64,000 nt of DNA from Turritopsis dohrnii (lineage: Eukaryota > Cnidaria > Hydrozoa > Anthoathecata > Oceaniidae): assembly GCA_027922465.2 (NCBI GenBank), contig BQMF02000180.1, forward strand, positions 560,501 through 624,500, in the 5' to 3' direction. The position numbers and the translations under genes were made by a program. The notes under the pieces are model-generated. The model saw only the letters and a list, made by a program, of their open reading frames with translations, ran no database searches and was not told where the DNA came from. Below, one piece after another: positions 24,640 to 38,600 of this stretch (its first letter is position 1; every line of letters begins with the position of its first letter).

Positions 24640-27600
24640 TTTCAAAACTTTGGCTTCAAAAATTTCTATCGCATTTTTGAAGAAAATATCCAATTAATTT
24701 TTATAAATTTCATATCAATGGAATCCTTATCTTTTTGTCTTTCTCATGATGTAATTTTTGTAGGAAATGGAAAAGTAGAAGAAGAGAAAATCGAAAAATA
24801 AGTTTGAAAAACTCATTGATTTCTTAACGATCAACGCTTGAAATAAGCGTGCAAAGTAATGATGTTTCTTAAAGCGGTAAGTCAACTAACAGTTGCAAGT
24901 CGGCGGGCGGAAGAACCAACCATTTCGGATGGAAGCCCAAGGACTAAAAACTCCAGTTACTTACTTACTTACTTACTTACTTACTTCTTAAAGCTTTAAA
25001 TCTCTGAAGTAGCTTTTTAATTGAACAGTTTTAAAAAAATTCTGACAGGCAATTTATTTTTTTCGTGTAACAGGTCGTCAATTTTACGAATCTCCCTAAT
25101 AATAATGTTTATGTAAGAGCCGGGACGGGATAAAAAACGGGATGACCTTTATCCTGCCTTTACTTGAGAGAAGATTTAGCGGGAGCTTTGGCGGGACGAG
25201 GCAAGAATCACACACAGCATTAACGTTAACATTTTAAAACGTCCGGAGACAGTGTGTTTACATGATGAAAAACGTCCAGCTTTAAGCATGTTACCGGTTT
25301 GACAAAGTGAGATCTCGCCTAACCGGGAAGGGACGTTTTTTGTCCCGGGATAGTTTTTTTTCATCGTCCCGTCCCGGCTAAAATCCCGTCCTGCCTCTCA
25401 TGTAATCAGTCCCTAAATCTTTATACGATTTTGAAACTCGTAAAACGCCCAAACTTTTTAAGCGCCCGTAGCCGACCACCCAATCTTTGACACAATTTGC
25501 CAACGGATAAGAACCCAAAGTATATTATAATGATAAACATGAATGATCTTAAGAACCAAGTAGTATGGAATCTATGATTATTTCCATTTGTTTGCGATGC
25601 GATAAGTGAATAATTAAAATTTGTATTAACAAAACAAACAAACAATTTCATAAAGTAAACAAGAACTACTGAGACAATACAAATTAAAACAAATTTATAT
25701 ATCTAAATTATTTTATTTACTTTTAACAACTATCCTTTTATTTACATTTTATGCAGAAGTTCTTTCACGCCAGTTTCTATGTCTATCAACAGAATATTTT
25801 TCAAGTCTACTGTGAAGAAATTTCATGAGAAAAAGGTAGATGAATGCGAGTAAGGATTTTATGTTATTTGATTCCAGCACTACCAAAATGTATATTTCTT
25901 ACAAAAGTTCTCAAATTTATATCATGAGTTCATGACTTGCTTTTCAGCTGTACGACGACAGTGTAACCTTTTTTTACGGCCTTGGGTACCAGATTGTATG
26001 ACTCTTGTATTCATATAGATATGTATAGAACCTAATACAGATAATACAGAAAAAGGTTTAGCAACACTATTTCATTTAACCTGTTTTTCAACTTCTTATA
26101 AACATATTGAGTGGGTGTGTCAGTAGAATTACCTAACGTACACAAACTCTGTAATAATTGAAAGCTATTATGAAGTCACTGGCAGATAATTAACAGACCA
26201 GATTAGCAAACCAGAATCAGAAAGTAAAATGCATCGTGTTTCAGTAGGTCTGCAAATTTCAATAAATAAACCTTTTCAGATATTTCATCATTACATCTTG
26301 TTTCATCATTACATCTACCATCTTGTTTCTAAGTTTAATAATTATGACGTCACTATTTCGTGTAATATCGTTTCTATTTGTAAAAAGCGCAAAAGTCATT
26401 GATATATTGATACAAGGCACATCTCGATTTAACAACGAAGCAATACTCTTCACCTGGCCTTCTCTTGAAAGTTTCGATTACACCTACCATAGAACTTTGT
26501 TTCTTTTAAGGTTCACTGGATCGAGCCTTCATTGCAAACTAACCTTCGAATGATTTGCACAAGTAGAAAAGTAAACAATTCAAACGGTTTTCGCTTGGCA
26601 TTATGGAAACACTCACCCACTTTCATACCTAAGATTCTCATTATTGTCAGATCATCTGAATTTCATGAAATTTACTACTTCTATGGTGATTGTGAATTAA
26701 AATGCCTGCTCTACGAGTTTACTTCACCCAAAGTGGAATTTTCTCAATTTGTTTCCTGATAGTGTTTTCATGCGGGCGATGCGAAACCAATTTCGCTTTC
26801 TTGTTTTTCGGTCTTTTTGACAGAATTGAAATTTCACTGTGGGTATTGATACCACATGTAATCGTACAATCGACCAAACTGAATGCTTCTGCGCATGTTC
26901 AAAAAATAGAGGACATGCGCAGATGCTTAACTTCATAGGAAGTGAAACCATAGCATTGCTTTCACCTGCAGCTTGAGGTTTCACTTTTAAACGAACAGTT
27001 CGATGTTTTTTCAATGGCATAGAAACGTTATTTATTTCTTTCTTAAATTATAGTTATTAATAAATTTTATTTGGGAGCATAACACAAAACAAATTTAACT
27101 ACTTCAAGGGCAGAAACTTTCGCGTCTAAAAAAAACCCTGCAAAATTTATGGAATAAAATTTCGCGTTTCGCAGATTTTGGAACAATTTCGCGGAAAAAA
27201 CTTTCGCGAATGAGCAAAAAAAAACAACGATTTTTGTTAATTTTTTAAAAAATTTTTCTTTCTTTGGTTAAAGTAAAAAGTATAGTTTAAAGTAAAACTA
27301 ACTAATTTTTTCAACTTCCCTTCACTCAGAATCGGTTTCGTCATCGGTTTCTTGATCAGGGAGGGGCTTAAAATTTGCTTGGAAAAAAAGTTTTTTTTGC
27401 GTGAAAAAACGTTCGTGTTTTGCTGTTTCCAAAGGCATAAAGTTTCGCGAAAAACGCAAAAGCTTCTGCCCTTAAAGTTTCTGCCTTTAAAGTAGTGCTT
27501 TTACTTTTTCTCCACTGTTTTAAAGACGCCATGATGTACACGTTTCATGTCTCTTGTTTCAATTGAAATGTTGCTCAACATGTCAGGGGGTGGTGTCTTA

Positions 27601-29368
27601 AGCTCATGAGTACATAAACTTACTAAAAAGTGGTTTTGGTAGTTTTTTAACTTAAGTATTTGAGCTATTTGAAAGAACTTATTTGAAGTTCAATATCAAC
27701 CCCCGGGACACCTCAATTTAGAGTTACTATTTCTTTCAGAAAAAGTCTCTTTTGCTGTTTCGGTTCTGTATAATATCACGAACCTTACACCTGCGTGCCA
27801 GCACGTTTGAATATCGTTAATCCATGTTAGTCGGACATTAAAATTTGATATCGGATCGCTAACATTCGTACAATATCGATTTTGATCAGATGACGTCATC
27901 GATATATTGGTTGATGTTGATGTTTCCACAGGTTTTGGACTCTTTTGTAGACCGAAATAATAACGTGCGTTTCTATTGGACTTGGATATCCAACTTAATA
28001 ACCAATCAGACACGATCAATCTATCTAACTTCACATATAATGGAGATGATGGTCGTTTCTCATTTATGATGGAGATAATGATCACTAGTCTTTGCGCAGA
28101 ATAAACATCAATGAATTTTTTATAAACGACGAAAATCCGTGTTGATTGTGAATAGAAAAATCTGCTTGAGTATTAACAAGTCGAGATCGACTTCAACGCT
28201 TATTCATCTTCTACATAGATCGTATTCGTAACAGGAAGAAGTAGGGCTCAGAAAAGACAAAACGCTGAAATTGCTGAAAAGGGAGGGAGAAGGTAAGTTT
28301 TTATAGGTGAGAGGAATTCTTTTGAACCTCAGAAAAGTCTAAACAGAAGAACATAATCCTTAAACTGGAAGAACAACCTGTTGAGTGTTGTTGTGTAGCA
28401 TCGTGCACCATTCAGGGGTGGTAAACTTTGTTGCTGATCGTTGTTTCTAAGAATTATTTAAAGAAATTAAGATCTAAATTAAATTCTTAAAATAAAATAA
28501 AAACAAGGGAAACTGAAAAAAGGGTCCAAAAAGACCAAAAAATCAGCCTGTTGTCGATTTTTACAGGTTCATCCACTAAACGAAAGATGACTCATTTGTT
28601 CTTGATAAATCTCAGATTTTGTCTCCTTGATTTTGATTTTGGAAACACATAGTTGTGAACAAAAGTCTTCATAGCAATTCCTAGTGTTCTTTACATGATC
28701 ATAAATACATCTAAACTTTAGGCTTAGCATGCTTGTATTCTGGAGCTTTTAAGTCTCGATTGATCATAGTTGTGCTATTTCAAGAAAGCCTCAAAATAGG
28801 CATAATGATGTTATTTTTATAAAACTGCCAAATACGTCATGAAAACAATTAGAATTTTTCGAGATTTCGGCTGAGTAGATTCTTAATAAAATTGCAGCCT
28901 CGACGTGTGCCATACTTTTGCCTGCACTTTCATCACTGCGGTATCGTTCGGGTTTTTCTTGACTTTCAATAGAATTATTATAGAATTGGAATATCATCAT
29001 CTTAAATTGTGTCCTAAATTTAATTAATGAATCAATTCAAGAAATTTTTCCCTAGTTTTTGAACTTCCAATTTATCAATAGTAACTTAGAGTTTTCTTTT
29101 CTTTAAAAAAGACAAGGAAAAATAACTGTGTTCCAGTGAGAAAAAGGAACTTCCTTCTTCATATTGATTTGTATGCCGAAGTGAAAAATTGAAAACAAAA
29201 GCACGTTGTTTACTTTTATTATGTATGTCTGTATGCAGTTCCTGTTACAAACAGGATATGACATAAAAATATCGTGTGGAAACTTATTGAACGATTAATA
29301 ACAATTCTTTTACAAGTACCTTAAAAAAGTAAGTTATATTGTTCTAGTTGTTCGTCTTCACTATAAAG
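24640..29368. other. Gene-poor stretch with microsatellites and a MITE
   Basis: Contains a (CTTA)n tract near 24957-24986 and the repeat at 27106-27475. ORFs up to 129 codons (27696-28085, minus) lack recognisable motifs and are probably chance. A short inverted repeat, tctgcgcatgt with its complement acatgcgcaga, lies near 26888-26925. Confidence 0.4.
27106..27475. mobile_element. Probable MITE with AAGGGCAGAA termini
   Basis: The left end reads aagggcagaaactttcgcg; the right end, inverted, reads ttaagggcagaagcttttgc. The interior is rich in tttcgcg and cgcgaaa motifs. A similar composition (cgcaaaattaaattc, ctcgtgaaac) recurs at about 58150-58295, suggesting a related copy there. No coding capacity. 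Confidence 0.5.
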
Positions 29369-30502
29369 ATGGACGATAACACGGAAGCATCAGCCAAAAA
29401 ATCGACAAGACTACTTGGTAAGTATTTTCATTTTATCTTATATAAGAGTCTTCTCATGAAAATGTTTTCGAAAAGTTTTATTTATTCTATTTATTTATTT
29501 ATTTTAAACTGACCAATAAGAAGTAGACTCATAATGATGGAATTGTGAAATTCGTTCCCATGCCTTCATTGACCAAATCCTGTTTACCTATTTCTTCAGG
29601 TATCTCGCAGTTATGTTTTGGTTTTGCCCTCTGTTGTCTTGGAGTAGGGGTGGCATTTTATCTGAGAGACTTTTATCTTCTGAGTGGTGGTATTTGGAGT
29701 GGCATTTGGATCTCCGTGACAGGTGTTGTTGGTATCATCATAGCAACAGACGGGCCGATGAAAGCTACATTAAAGATTATCTACTTTCTGCTAAATATCG
29801 TCTCGACTATATTTTCAATAGTGAACCTCACTTATTTTTCAATGGGATTGAGGTAATTATTTCTCTGTCTTTTTTGGAACTGTCTGCAGAGCAGCGATCG
29901 TTACATCACCTTATTTAAGACCATTCACAAAGAAGATTTAGGAAAAGTACTATCCGATAAAATACGATAAAAATCTAAAAAACTTTTGCAATTTAATTTA
30001 TCTGGAAGAATTTAGAATGTAGTTCCTCAAAACGCTTTTATAACTTCAGATTTATATGACAACAAACGCACGTTCTTTTATAAATAGCAAACGTGTTTTA
30101 CGTGTTCCAAACATACAAATCTCAACGAGCAGACCGTTGCTTTGGAAAACATGTTAGTGAAACGCATGCGCGTTACCTTGAACTTATATGACAATTAAAG
30201 AGGATGACTTTGGAACTTCTACCACCCTCTGAACGTACTGTGTGTCTTCCAGTATTTAATGATTCATCCTGCAATATTTATCCTGCATATTTGTCCTGTA
30301 TAGGTTACATGTTAAGTTTGGAGCGCATTTACAACACGATCAAGCTGACGTGAAGCACATTTACCAGTCCCTAGCAAAACTGCTGATTGTGGAACTGGTT
30401 GTCGCTGTTGCAATAGCCTCGTATTGCTGTTATTCTGCTGTTAAATGCAAGTTACGTTCCAGAGAAATTAACAGACAAATACCATATGAAATGTATGTTT
30501 AG
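29369..30502 (+). CDS. Four-transmembrane MS4A/CD20-like membrane protein
   Basis: Three exons, 29369-29417, 29600-29852 and 30304-30502, join with matching phases (1, then 2) to encode 166 residues. The N-terminus (MDDNTEASAKKSTRLLG) is cytosolic-looking. Four hydrophobic segments follow: LCFGFALCCLGVGVAFYL, a second from SGGIWSGIWISVTGVVGIII, IYFLLNIVSTIFSIVNLTYF, and LLIVELVVAVAIASYCCYSA. There is a short loop between helices 1 and 2 and a longer one before helix 4. The tail ends REINRQIPYEMYV. Length, layout and the small GIW-GI-V-G helix 2 fit the MS4A/TMEM176-type superfamily. In animals these act as receptor-associated or ion-flux proteins. ATG choice is supported by the immediate gtaagt donor after 16 codons. 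The specific subfamily cannot be named. Confidence 0.8.
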
Positions 30503-32600
30503 CGAGACTTGTACCAAGTACAACATTGATTTGATCCCAGCTAACAGCGTTTATTGATAATCAACGCCCTAATCCCTTAATTGGCGTAATTTTAGCTCCA
30601 CATTCATAATAAACGACAGTGGTGACAAAAACTGTAAAAATGAAATTTTGGAGGTATAAATGAAAGTATGGAAGCATAGATGTGCTTGAGAAATGTTAAT
30701 TTTTGAAAGTTTGTGTAAAATATTTTGTGACAATAAAACTAGAATAAGTGATTTGTGATTTTATTTGAAGCTTCAAATCTTCAGATACTCCTGATGTTTT
30801 TCCGCAAACAATGTTGCACCTTACGAAGTCATGTTTATACGTCGCGTTCGAGTTTAGTTTTCATATCAAACACGTTTCTATGGAGGTAATTATGCCATTT
30901 TTACTTAACCTGTCACTAATTAAATGGTTGCCATGTAACGATGTATCACATCAGAACGAGGTTCGTCTGGATAACTATCCTGAAATGCGTCGTATAAACA
31001 TGATTATATGGAAATTTTTAAATGATATTACATATGATACCTTAAGTGTTTTTATATGCCGCATAATTGCCTTGTCAAATTAAGCTTCTTATTAAATGCG
31101 GAGAAAATCAATAAATTAAGTGCGACATCAAGTGTATGAATCAAGTGTAGCAGACTTTAACCGTCGTCATAAATTCGGTATCACTTTATATAACACTATA
31201 ATAGCCGAACAACCTCGAACCCAGGGTTTCTTGCCTTTCGATATACGGACACAAGAAACCCTGGGTTCGAGGTTGATAGCCAAATGTATTAACAACTTGA
31301 TAGAACTTCGTAAATTAAGGAAGTGACAATGAAGTTGGAAAATACCTTTGGACTAACAATCTTCCTTTGTTGAATTGTTTTGAATTGTCAAAATGAATGT
31401 GTGCACACCTTCACATCAAGTAAATGTGAGCACGGTAATAAATTCAATATTAAACTCGATATTAATGTGGCTGTCTAAGGTCAATAACTATAACTGGTCA
31501 ATTTTGAACCATTTAAGTGAGCAAACCTAAAGCCTTAAGAATTGAAAACGCTCTCTCGATAAAAATCGACTTAGAAGGAGAGCAACTGCCATAATGAGTG
31601 TCTGTCACACCATGATGACGAAATTTGTTGATAAAATGACTGGACTCGGTTGTTAAGGCTTGATTTGTGTTGAAGGCAATGAAGAAATTGAAAGATTGAA
31701 AATGAAGATTATATGAATCACTTCCATCAATCAAGAAGTAATTGAAACTGCTCTAAATTCATTCGCTATGATTTCGGTATGGATTTCTGACACTGATTGT
31801 TAATCTTCAGCATGAGATGTGAAACAGAGCATGTGACAAGGTTTATATACAGCGGGTACGCGAGAGTGACAGGCAGTGATATATTTTCACTGTAAGCTGT
31901 GGTAACAGAGGTGAAAGAAGGGAAAATAAGGTAATGATTTTCTTCTTGTTAGATTCATTCTTACCTAAGGAAAAGAATAATGAATGGAAATGAAAAGTAA
32001 ATTCCGACACCACGAACTCGAAATTTGATTAACTCGTTAAGCGCTCTTAGCACTCCTTTGCAAAAGACCCTCCACAACTCGATAAGTTATATCGATAAGT
32101 CGATAAATTTTCTGAAAAAGTCTCATAAAAAAGTTCTTATGACTGGAACACTTGTTAATTCGAATTTTCATTAAAAGACGTGACCATTGTTCCCTCGACC
32201 ACCTTTTTACCAGTTGGACTGAGAGGTTTGGAGTTTACTCTTTCTGAGCTTATATCCTCATGATGATTCACGATGAAGCAAGAACTTGAGAAAAAAGTTC
32301 CAAAGTAATTGACCAATTATCCAGAAGCCTCGTTTTCATTACTAAAGTAGGACAATTCAGGAAATTTTTTAAAAAAGTTCCTAACACAGGGCGCTTATTC
32401 GAATTCCAGTGGTTTTGAGACTGGAAGCATATTCTAATTTACATAGGCAGAGGTGAAAGGAGTTCTAAAAAAAAACAACTCTTGTTACTTTTACTCTTGC
32501 TTTTATTTCTTCCCTTTTACAATCGCAAGGAAATTTCTTAATTTGAATGTCAGCGATATCAATTTTAATTTTTTTAACTTATAAGTTGGATTTCCAGATT
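30503..32600. other. Intergenic stretch between the MS4A-like gene and the large secreted-protein gene
   Basis: No gene recognised. ORF 30811-31083 (plus) has no family features. The one structured element is the palindrome at 31210-31275, listed separately. Confidence 0.4.
31210..31275. repeat. Perfect 24-bp inverted repeat (compact palindromic element)
   Basis: Left arm 31210-31233 (caacctcgaacccagggttt then cttg) and right arm 31252-31275 are exact reverse complements, separated by 18 bp. The arms are GC-rich compared with the surroundings. Confidence 0.95.
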
Positions 32601-32625
32601 AAACTATCGTTTTTTTGTTTCCAGC

Positions 32626-35600
32626 ATGCCGTACACAACCGCTATCATCGTCGTTCTGCTGCATATCATCGCCTCTCATGAAAGATTTTCTGGCCATGGA
32701 TTCAAATCAAAGTATTTGTTATATCGACAGCCAGGAAAACGCAACACACGTAAGAAGAATAGTGATGACGTCATCTGGTAGAGAATTTCTGGAGAGGAAT
32801 CCGTTATATTATCTGATAAAAAACTTTTTAATATCGAATGACGTCACTGACTAGGTCATGTTATATTCCCTTTTTGTTCACATCGTGGGCAGTAGGTAGT
32901 TCCAGATATGGATTCCTAATACTTTTTTGGTCCATTCTCTTTCGAATGGTGCAAAATGATTTGGGAATTGACCATTTTCATTTTCCACCTAAAATCATAA
33001 CGTAGTGTCACGTGACAAGTAGGCCATAATTAAAAAGGCATCAGGTAGAAATTGAAAGCTGACCATTCAACGGTCAAATATTAATCATAAAATAATTGGT
33101 CACACTGGTCTCCAGTTTGTTATTAAAATATGACTTTTCTCACGCACGATATAAGTGCAGATCTCAAAATGTTCATATCTCTAAAACAGCAGACTAGGGG
33201 CGAATGAAGGGCGTGGTATTTCTTGAAACATGTCTGAACAGCTATCGTCTTACACTTTAAATTTAGCGCCTGTGGTGGAAAACTTTGGAGACATTTTAAC
33301 AATGTTGGGTAAAGAAACCTCAGATGGAGTGGAGTACACAGCGTTTGGATGCAAATTACTTCTATCGAAAGATCAATGCAAAATTAAACTTGAACCAGAT
33401 GAAATTTGCAAAGAAAAGATCTCTCTGCGAAAACTCTATGAATTATTCATGAAAAATCAAAAATTAGACGATTCAGTAAAAAACTTTTTCCCTCTTGGTA
33501 TCTTTCAAATTAACGAATTTAATCTGAACAAATGCACGGGTGACATCAACTTCACAGCGGCAGCAAAAGAACCATTTGACATTGTGAAAGAAAAAGTCCA
33601 GGTAATTTGCCATATCTGCATCAAGCTACAGTCCTGACACAGAATCTCTACCCGCACAAAAGCATAAACTAAAAACTGAAGTAAATGTATTTTATAGGCC
33701 GATGAAGGGTCGATCAAGTTAAACTTTAATTATAAAAAGATGATGGAAGCACCTACATTTCAAGCACTTGGAATCCACATCAAAGCAACGGTTGTGATTG
33801 GAGGGAAAAAGGTCCCTCTCCAACTAAACAAGAAACGTGATACGAATGAAGGGAATTTTGAACTGAAAACTGATGAACTTAGCGTGCAAGACTTCAAAAA
33901 TATTTTTTCGAAAAAAGATCTGAGAGACACAGATTCTGCAGAAAATCTTGGGATGTTTACTGACCTGACAATTCAGAAACCAAGTATATCAGGTCACAAA
34001 GATGAGAAAGGTAACTGGGAGTTTGTTTTGGAAGGACGGTTAACGGGAGGTTTTAAAGAGATGAGCGTATTTGTGGTTGCTCAGAAAGCAGTGGAACAAC
34101 CGGTTGGAGTTGCTATGGTTACAGACATCAAACATATTCGGCCAGCCGACATTCTGTCCAAATTGACTGGTTACGATTTATCGAAGGTTCCTTTGATCAA
34201 AGACATTATCACTGATGTTGCTTTGGAAATATCAACTCAAGATATTATGGTACTGAAAGACAGCAGGTTGAATAAAATCCTCTTAACACATGTTGCTCAT
34301 GGCAACACCATCACAAAAGGAGCGAAAGTAAAAATAAACTTACCACTGAGAGAAATAATCGCGAATACAGGAAGCAGTGCAGAATTGAAAGATATACCAA
34401 AAACAACGCAAGTTCAAATATTCATTACGAGTGATGGCGTTGAATTTAAATTCCCAGAAGATATTGGATTGGATCTGATCAATGCCCTCCTTGCTTTCAT
34501 TCCGAAAATTCCAGAAGAATTGTTTTCACGCGTTTTAAAGTCGCCTCCGAAAATCACTTTTAAAAAGTTCCATGTGAACATTAAAACTCAACAAGCGATG
34601 GTGCAGCTGTCAGCTTCATATGACGTCAAGATTGGGAATGGGTTGATCAAACTGAAGAAGATGGAGTTCGAGCTAACACATGACTCAGAAGGTCCATGGA
34701 ATTTCAAAATCATCGGTGAACAAGAACTTGGAAAAGCTAAGTTAAATGTAAACTTAAAGAAATCAGGAAGTGATTATGAGTTACTGGGTAAGTGCATAAT
34801 TGACCTGTTGACAACTTGAATTCAATAGTACGGTGAATATAAACATTTGGAACATGTTGGTTTGAGTGGAATGAGAAGGTTTGAAAAAAAAGAAAAGCGG
34901 CTGTTCAAGTCTAAATCATCTTTATTCCACTTGGTATAAATATTTTTCTATGCTCAATAGACTATTTCAAAATAATAAAACTTAAAACATTTGAGACCTC
35001 AAGTTGCTATTAGGCTCACCCTTAGACTTAACCATGCCATAGATAAAAAACTTGGTCTTCCAATCGGTTAATTACAAGTTAAAAAAAAGAGAATATATAT
35101 AGTGTGCTCCTAAATCTCGATTACTCAAACAATAATAACAAGGTTTACACCACGAATGTAGCTGATTAAAGAAGTCAACTTTCTATGCTACAAAATTCTT
35201 GATTACTTGAACACAATTAATTTTCGTTGAACTACAGGTGGATGGCAAAATAGCAGATAAAACTTGTTGAAAAGTTATTCAATATTTTGTTCATGTGTCG
35301 ATGGAAAAATCGACATAACTTGTTGAAGTTTTCGGCTCACGTCAGTTGTGACATTCCTTTCCTTCGTAATAATTTTAGGAGAAGCCACCGAATTGACCAT
35401 GAAAAATATATTGGAGGGATTTGGTGAGAAGAAAGATCGAAAAATGATGGAGAAGATAGAGTTTTTGAACTTTGGGCTGAACGATTTCAAAATGAATGCG
35501 AAGTTTAGTAAACAGACATACATTCGGTGAGACTTTGTTTAAGATGATAGACAAGAATTTATTCGGTAAAATTCCCACAAAAACCCAGCAGAAACTCCTT

Positions 35601-38600
35601 TTTCCTCCACCATTTCCTGTATCTCATCTACACCCAGGTAAAACAAACACATTTAAATAGCGACAACATCTAATTGCCTCAGGAAAAATCCTGCCAAATT
35701 TGCCCGCCCACTTTAACAATTGTGCCTTCATTACGCCCCATGAAAATGTTTTGAATCATTACCTTATGATGGAGTAATATCAATCGGCAAATGATGTTTT
35801 ACAGACCTTTTCATAAATTACATCACTGCAAACATCGCCTCGTTTCTAAGTTTATGGGTTATTACATGCTGAACCTTAATAAAAGAAATTCGTGAGAAAG
35901 TTTTTCCCTAAGATGTCATTTCTCTTTACAAACAGCGCAAACGTCATTAATATTCAGTTTGAAAACGAGACGTTGTTTGTTGTGACGTAATTCATGAAAA
36001 GGTCTATTCATTTTTAAGCTTGGTTCGGACCTGATGATTACGACGATTACGATGATTACGACGATTAAGACGATTACGACGATTAAAATTCAGTGTAATC
36101 GTCGTAATCGTCTAATGGGAACACTTTCGTAATCGTCAGAATCGTCATAAAGACCTGGTGATTACGACGATGAAATATCAAACATTATTGATTGCTTACC
36201 AATGAAATATTTACGAGTGTTCACAACTGGCGAATGAACATTGTGACGGTTAATTTTTGTTTTAATCGTCGTAAGCTCCAGGCTTTAACTTTTTCACATA
36301 TCTTAGAATTAACGGCAATGTCGTCTTATTTGGGTGGAGTGGACTCCGTTTTGAGGGCGTCATTGTTGACACGATCAAAGGCAAAAAAATGTTTCTTGGC
36401 GTGATAATGAGAAATATGCGCATGGACGAAATCGTCGAAAAACTTTTCAAGAAGAAAATTCTGCAAGTGTCCTGGATGAACCAATTAACTTGCAGTGAGT
36501 TGCACTTGTTCTTACGTAACTTTATTGGGGAAGAGCTGTGAGTGTTTGAACATAAACAGTAGAAAGACCAGTAGAACACAACAGTAGCTATAACAACAGT
36601 AGCTATAACAACAGTAGTTATAACAACAGTAGCTATAACAACAGCAGCTATAACAACAGTAGCTATAACAACAGTAGTTATATAGACCATTGTATAGATC
36701 ATTATTTTAGCTTAGGTTAAAACAAACCTGTAAAGTATACTTCAAAACCACTGCCTATTTATGTTGTCATAGCAACTTTTGTTTTAAGAAATGTTTTTTT
36801 TGATCAACAGCACAAAGAGTGCACAAAGAGTGCAGAGTATTAGATTGCACAAATCTGATTGGTTAGAGATGGACAGTTGAAATGCATTTTACTTGAATAT
36901 TCTTCATATTTTCTCTTCCAGCATTGATGATATCAAACACAGACGACGAAAACATTTCGCAGTTAAAGTTTAAGGTACCCGAGCTAAAGGCAGCAATGAA
37001 ATTAAAGAAAGGTATTGTCTATTCAAATGTTGTCACGACTAGTATGTATATAGGATTGGACGATTTTTATTTTCCTCTTTCAGGTGTTTTCTTCTCAACA
37101 ACCGTAACAATCCCAGAGGATTGTGAAGGAAATTCCCTTTGTGAAATAGCCAAGGAGAAATTCAACGCGGGTAGTAAACTTGAAATGTCGGGTAAAGTGA
37201 CGACATCAGGTGTCGAACTCAGAGCTACTTATGACGGCGACGCCATCAGGTTTGGTGAAAACTATGTGTTGCGCAAAGTACATGCTGTTCTGAAAGTTGG
37301 GCTTGAGACGGAGTTCTACATAGAAGGAGAGATGAAGCTGGAAAATCCGCCAGTGACGTTTATTGGTAAACGGAACAGTTTATATGTCCTATCGGGATGG
37401 GTTATGTTGTGTTGGAGCGGGCTTAAGCAGGATTTCCACTTATACATTTTGATACACGTATCGTATCGTATCGTATCGTATCGTAACATCTGATTAGTCA
37501 GGTTGATTGATCTTGATACGTTCGGTACGATACGTGAAAAGTCAAAATGAATTCAACTTTTTCAATGCAATACGCGTATCGAAACTTTTTATAAATAATT
37601 ATAAATAATTATCTCGAGAACGCAAAATGATACGTAGGATTCCATCGACATAGAATTTATAAAAATTAATTGGATATTTTCTTCAAAAATGCGATGAAGC
37701 CAACGTTTTGAAACACATCGTAGCCCAAAGCAAACTATATTTTTCTCACATTTCATATCCATAGGTCATCTTGGCGTTGGTGTAACAGGTCGAGTGGAAC
37801 TAGCTTTAATTATGAAGGGTATTTGGAAACGACCGTTTGGTTTGAGTTATGTCTCTATTGGAAACATAATGGCTGGAATAGCTATTGAACCAGCCATGCC
37901 CATACCAAAACTAGGTAAGGTAAAAAAACATTAAAATCAAATCTTGAATACTGAAACCTGCTGCTTACAGAATGGAGTGTGTCAAGTATGATTGCCAACC
38001 TTGTTTACCATTCTCATTACAGAATTAACTGGCGAAGTGCATGTCGGGAAGATCGGGAATGGAAAAGAAATAAAATCCAAAACTGCTATGGCTATTAACC
38101 CGGCAAATCCGTTTGATAATTTTTTTTATGCGGAAATAAATCAATTATCTCTTTCTGGAATGGCGCAAGCATTTGAGTTCGATCTCGTCTTGCCAAACGT
38201 TTTACTTGAGACTGGATTTCCCGAAGGTTTGATAATCGGATTTTCCACAAATCCGAAAGGTATGGAAAATATTCTTACTAATGTTGTTTCAAGTAGAAAG
38301 TTTATATTATGGTTGGTGGAAGGGGGAAAGGATTTATATTATGGTTGGTGGAAGGGGGAAGGATTTGATTTTCAAGGGGTTTGATAAAATCAGAAGCTAT
38401 TTATTGATCAACAATGAATAGCAGCATCGAAAATTACATAGATTCAAAAAGTAATAACTCGAAATGTCTAAAGGAGACAGACGTGGCATGAACGTGCGTA
38501 TATAACGTGGCATGAACGAAATCGTGTGTCGCTTTATTTTCTCAAAATATAAATAACATTTTAATGTGACCAGTCTCAAAAGATGTTCCTCCTCCACCCT

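Noticed and set aside
27696..28085. 129-codon minus ORF
   Set aside because: No family features and no matching splice partners found.
31240..31275. tRNA-like ggttcgag motif
   Set aside because: The flanks form a simple palindrome and no acceptor stem, D arm or anticodon arm can be drawn.
32626..32781. A 51-residue ORF with a signal peptide and a GKR site, looking like a neuropeptide precursor
   Set aside because: A good gtaaga donor at 32750 joins in phase to exon 2 of the large gene, giving a continuous protein; the stop at 32779 lies in the intron.
36262..36702. 146-codon minus ORF with VIATVVIA repeats resembling a membrane protein
   Set aside because: It crosses the 15-bp tandem repeat and overlaps, antisense, exon 5 of the large plus-strand gene.
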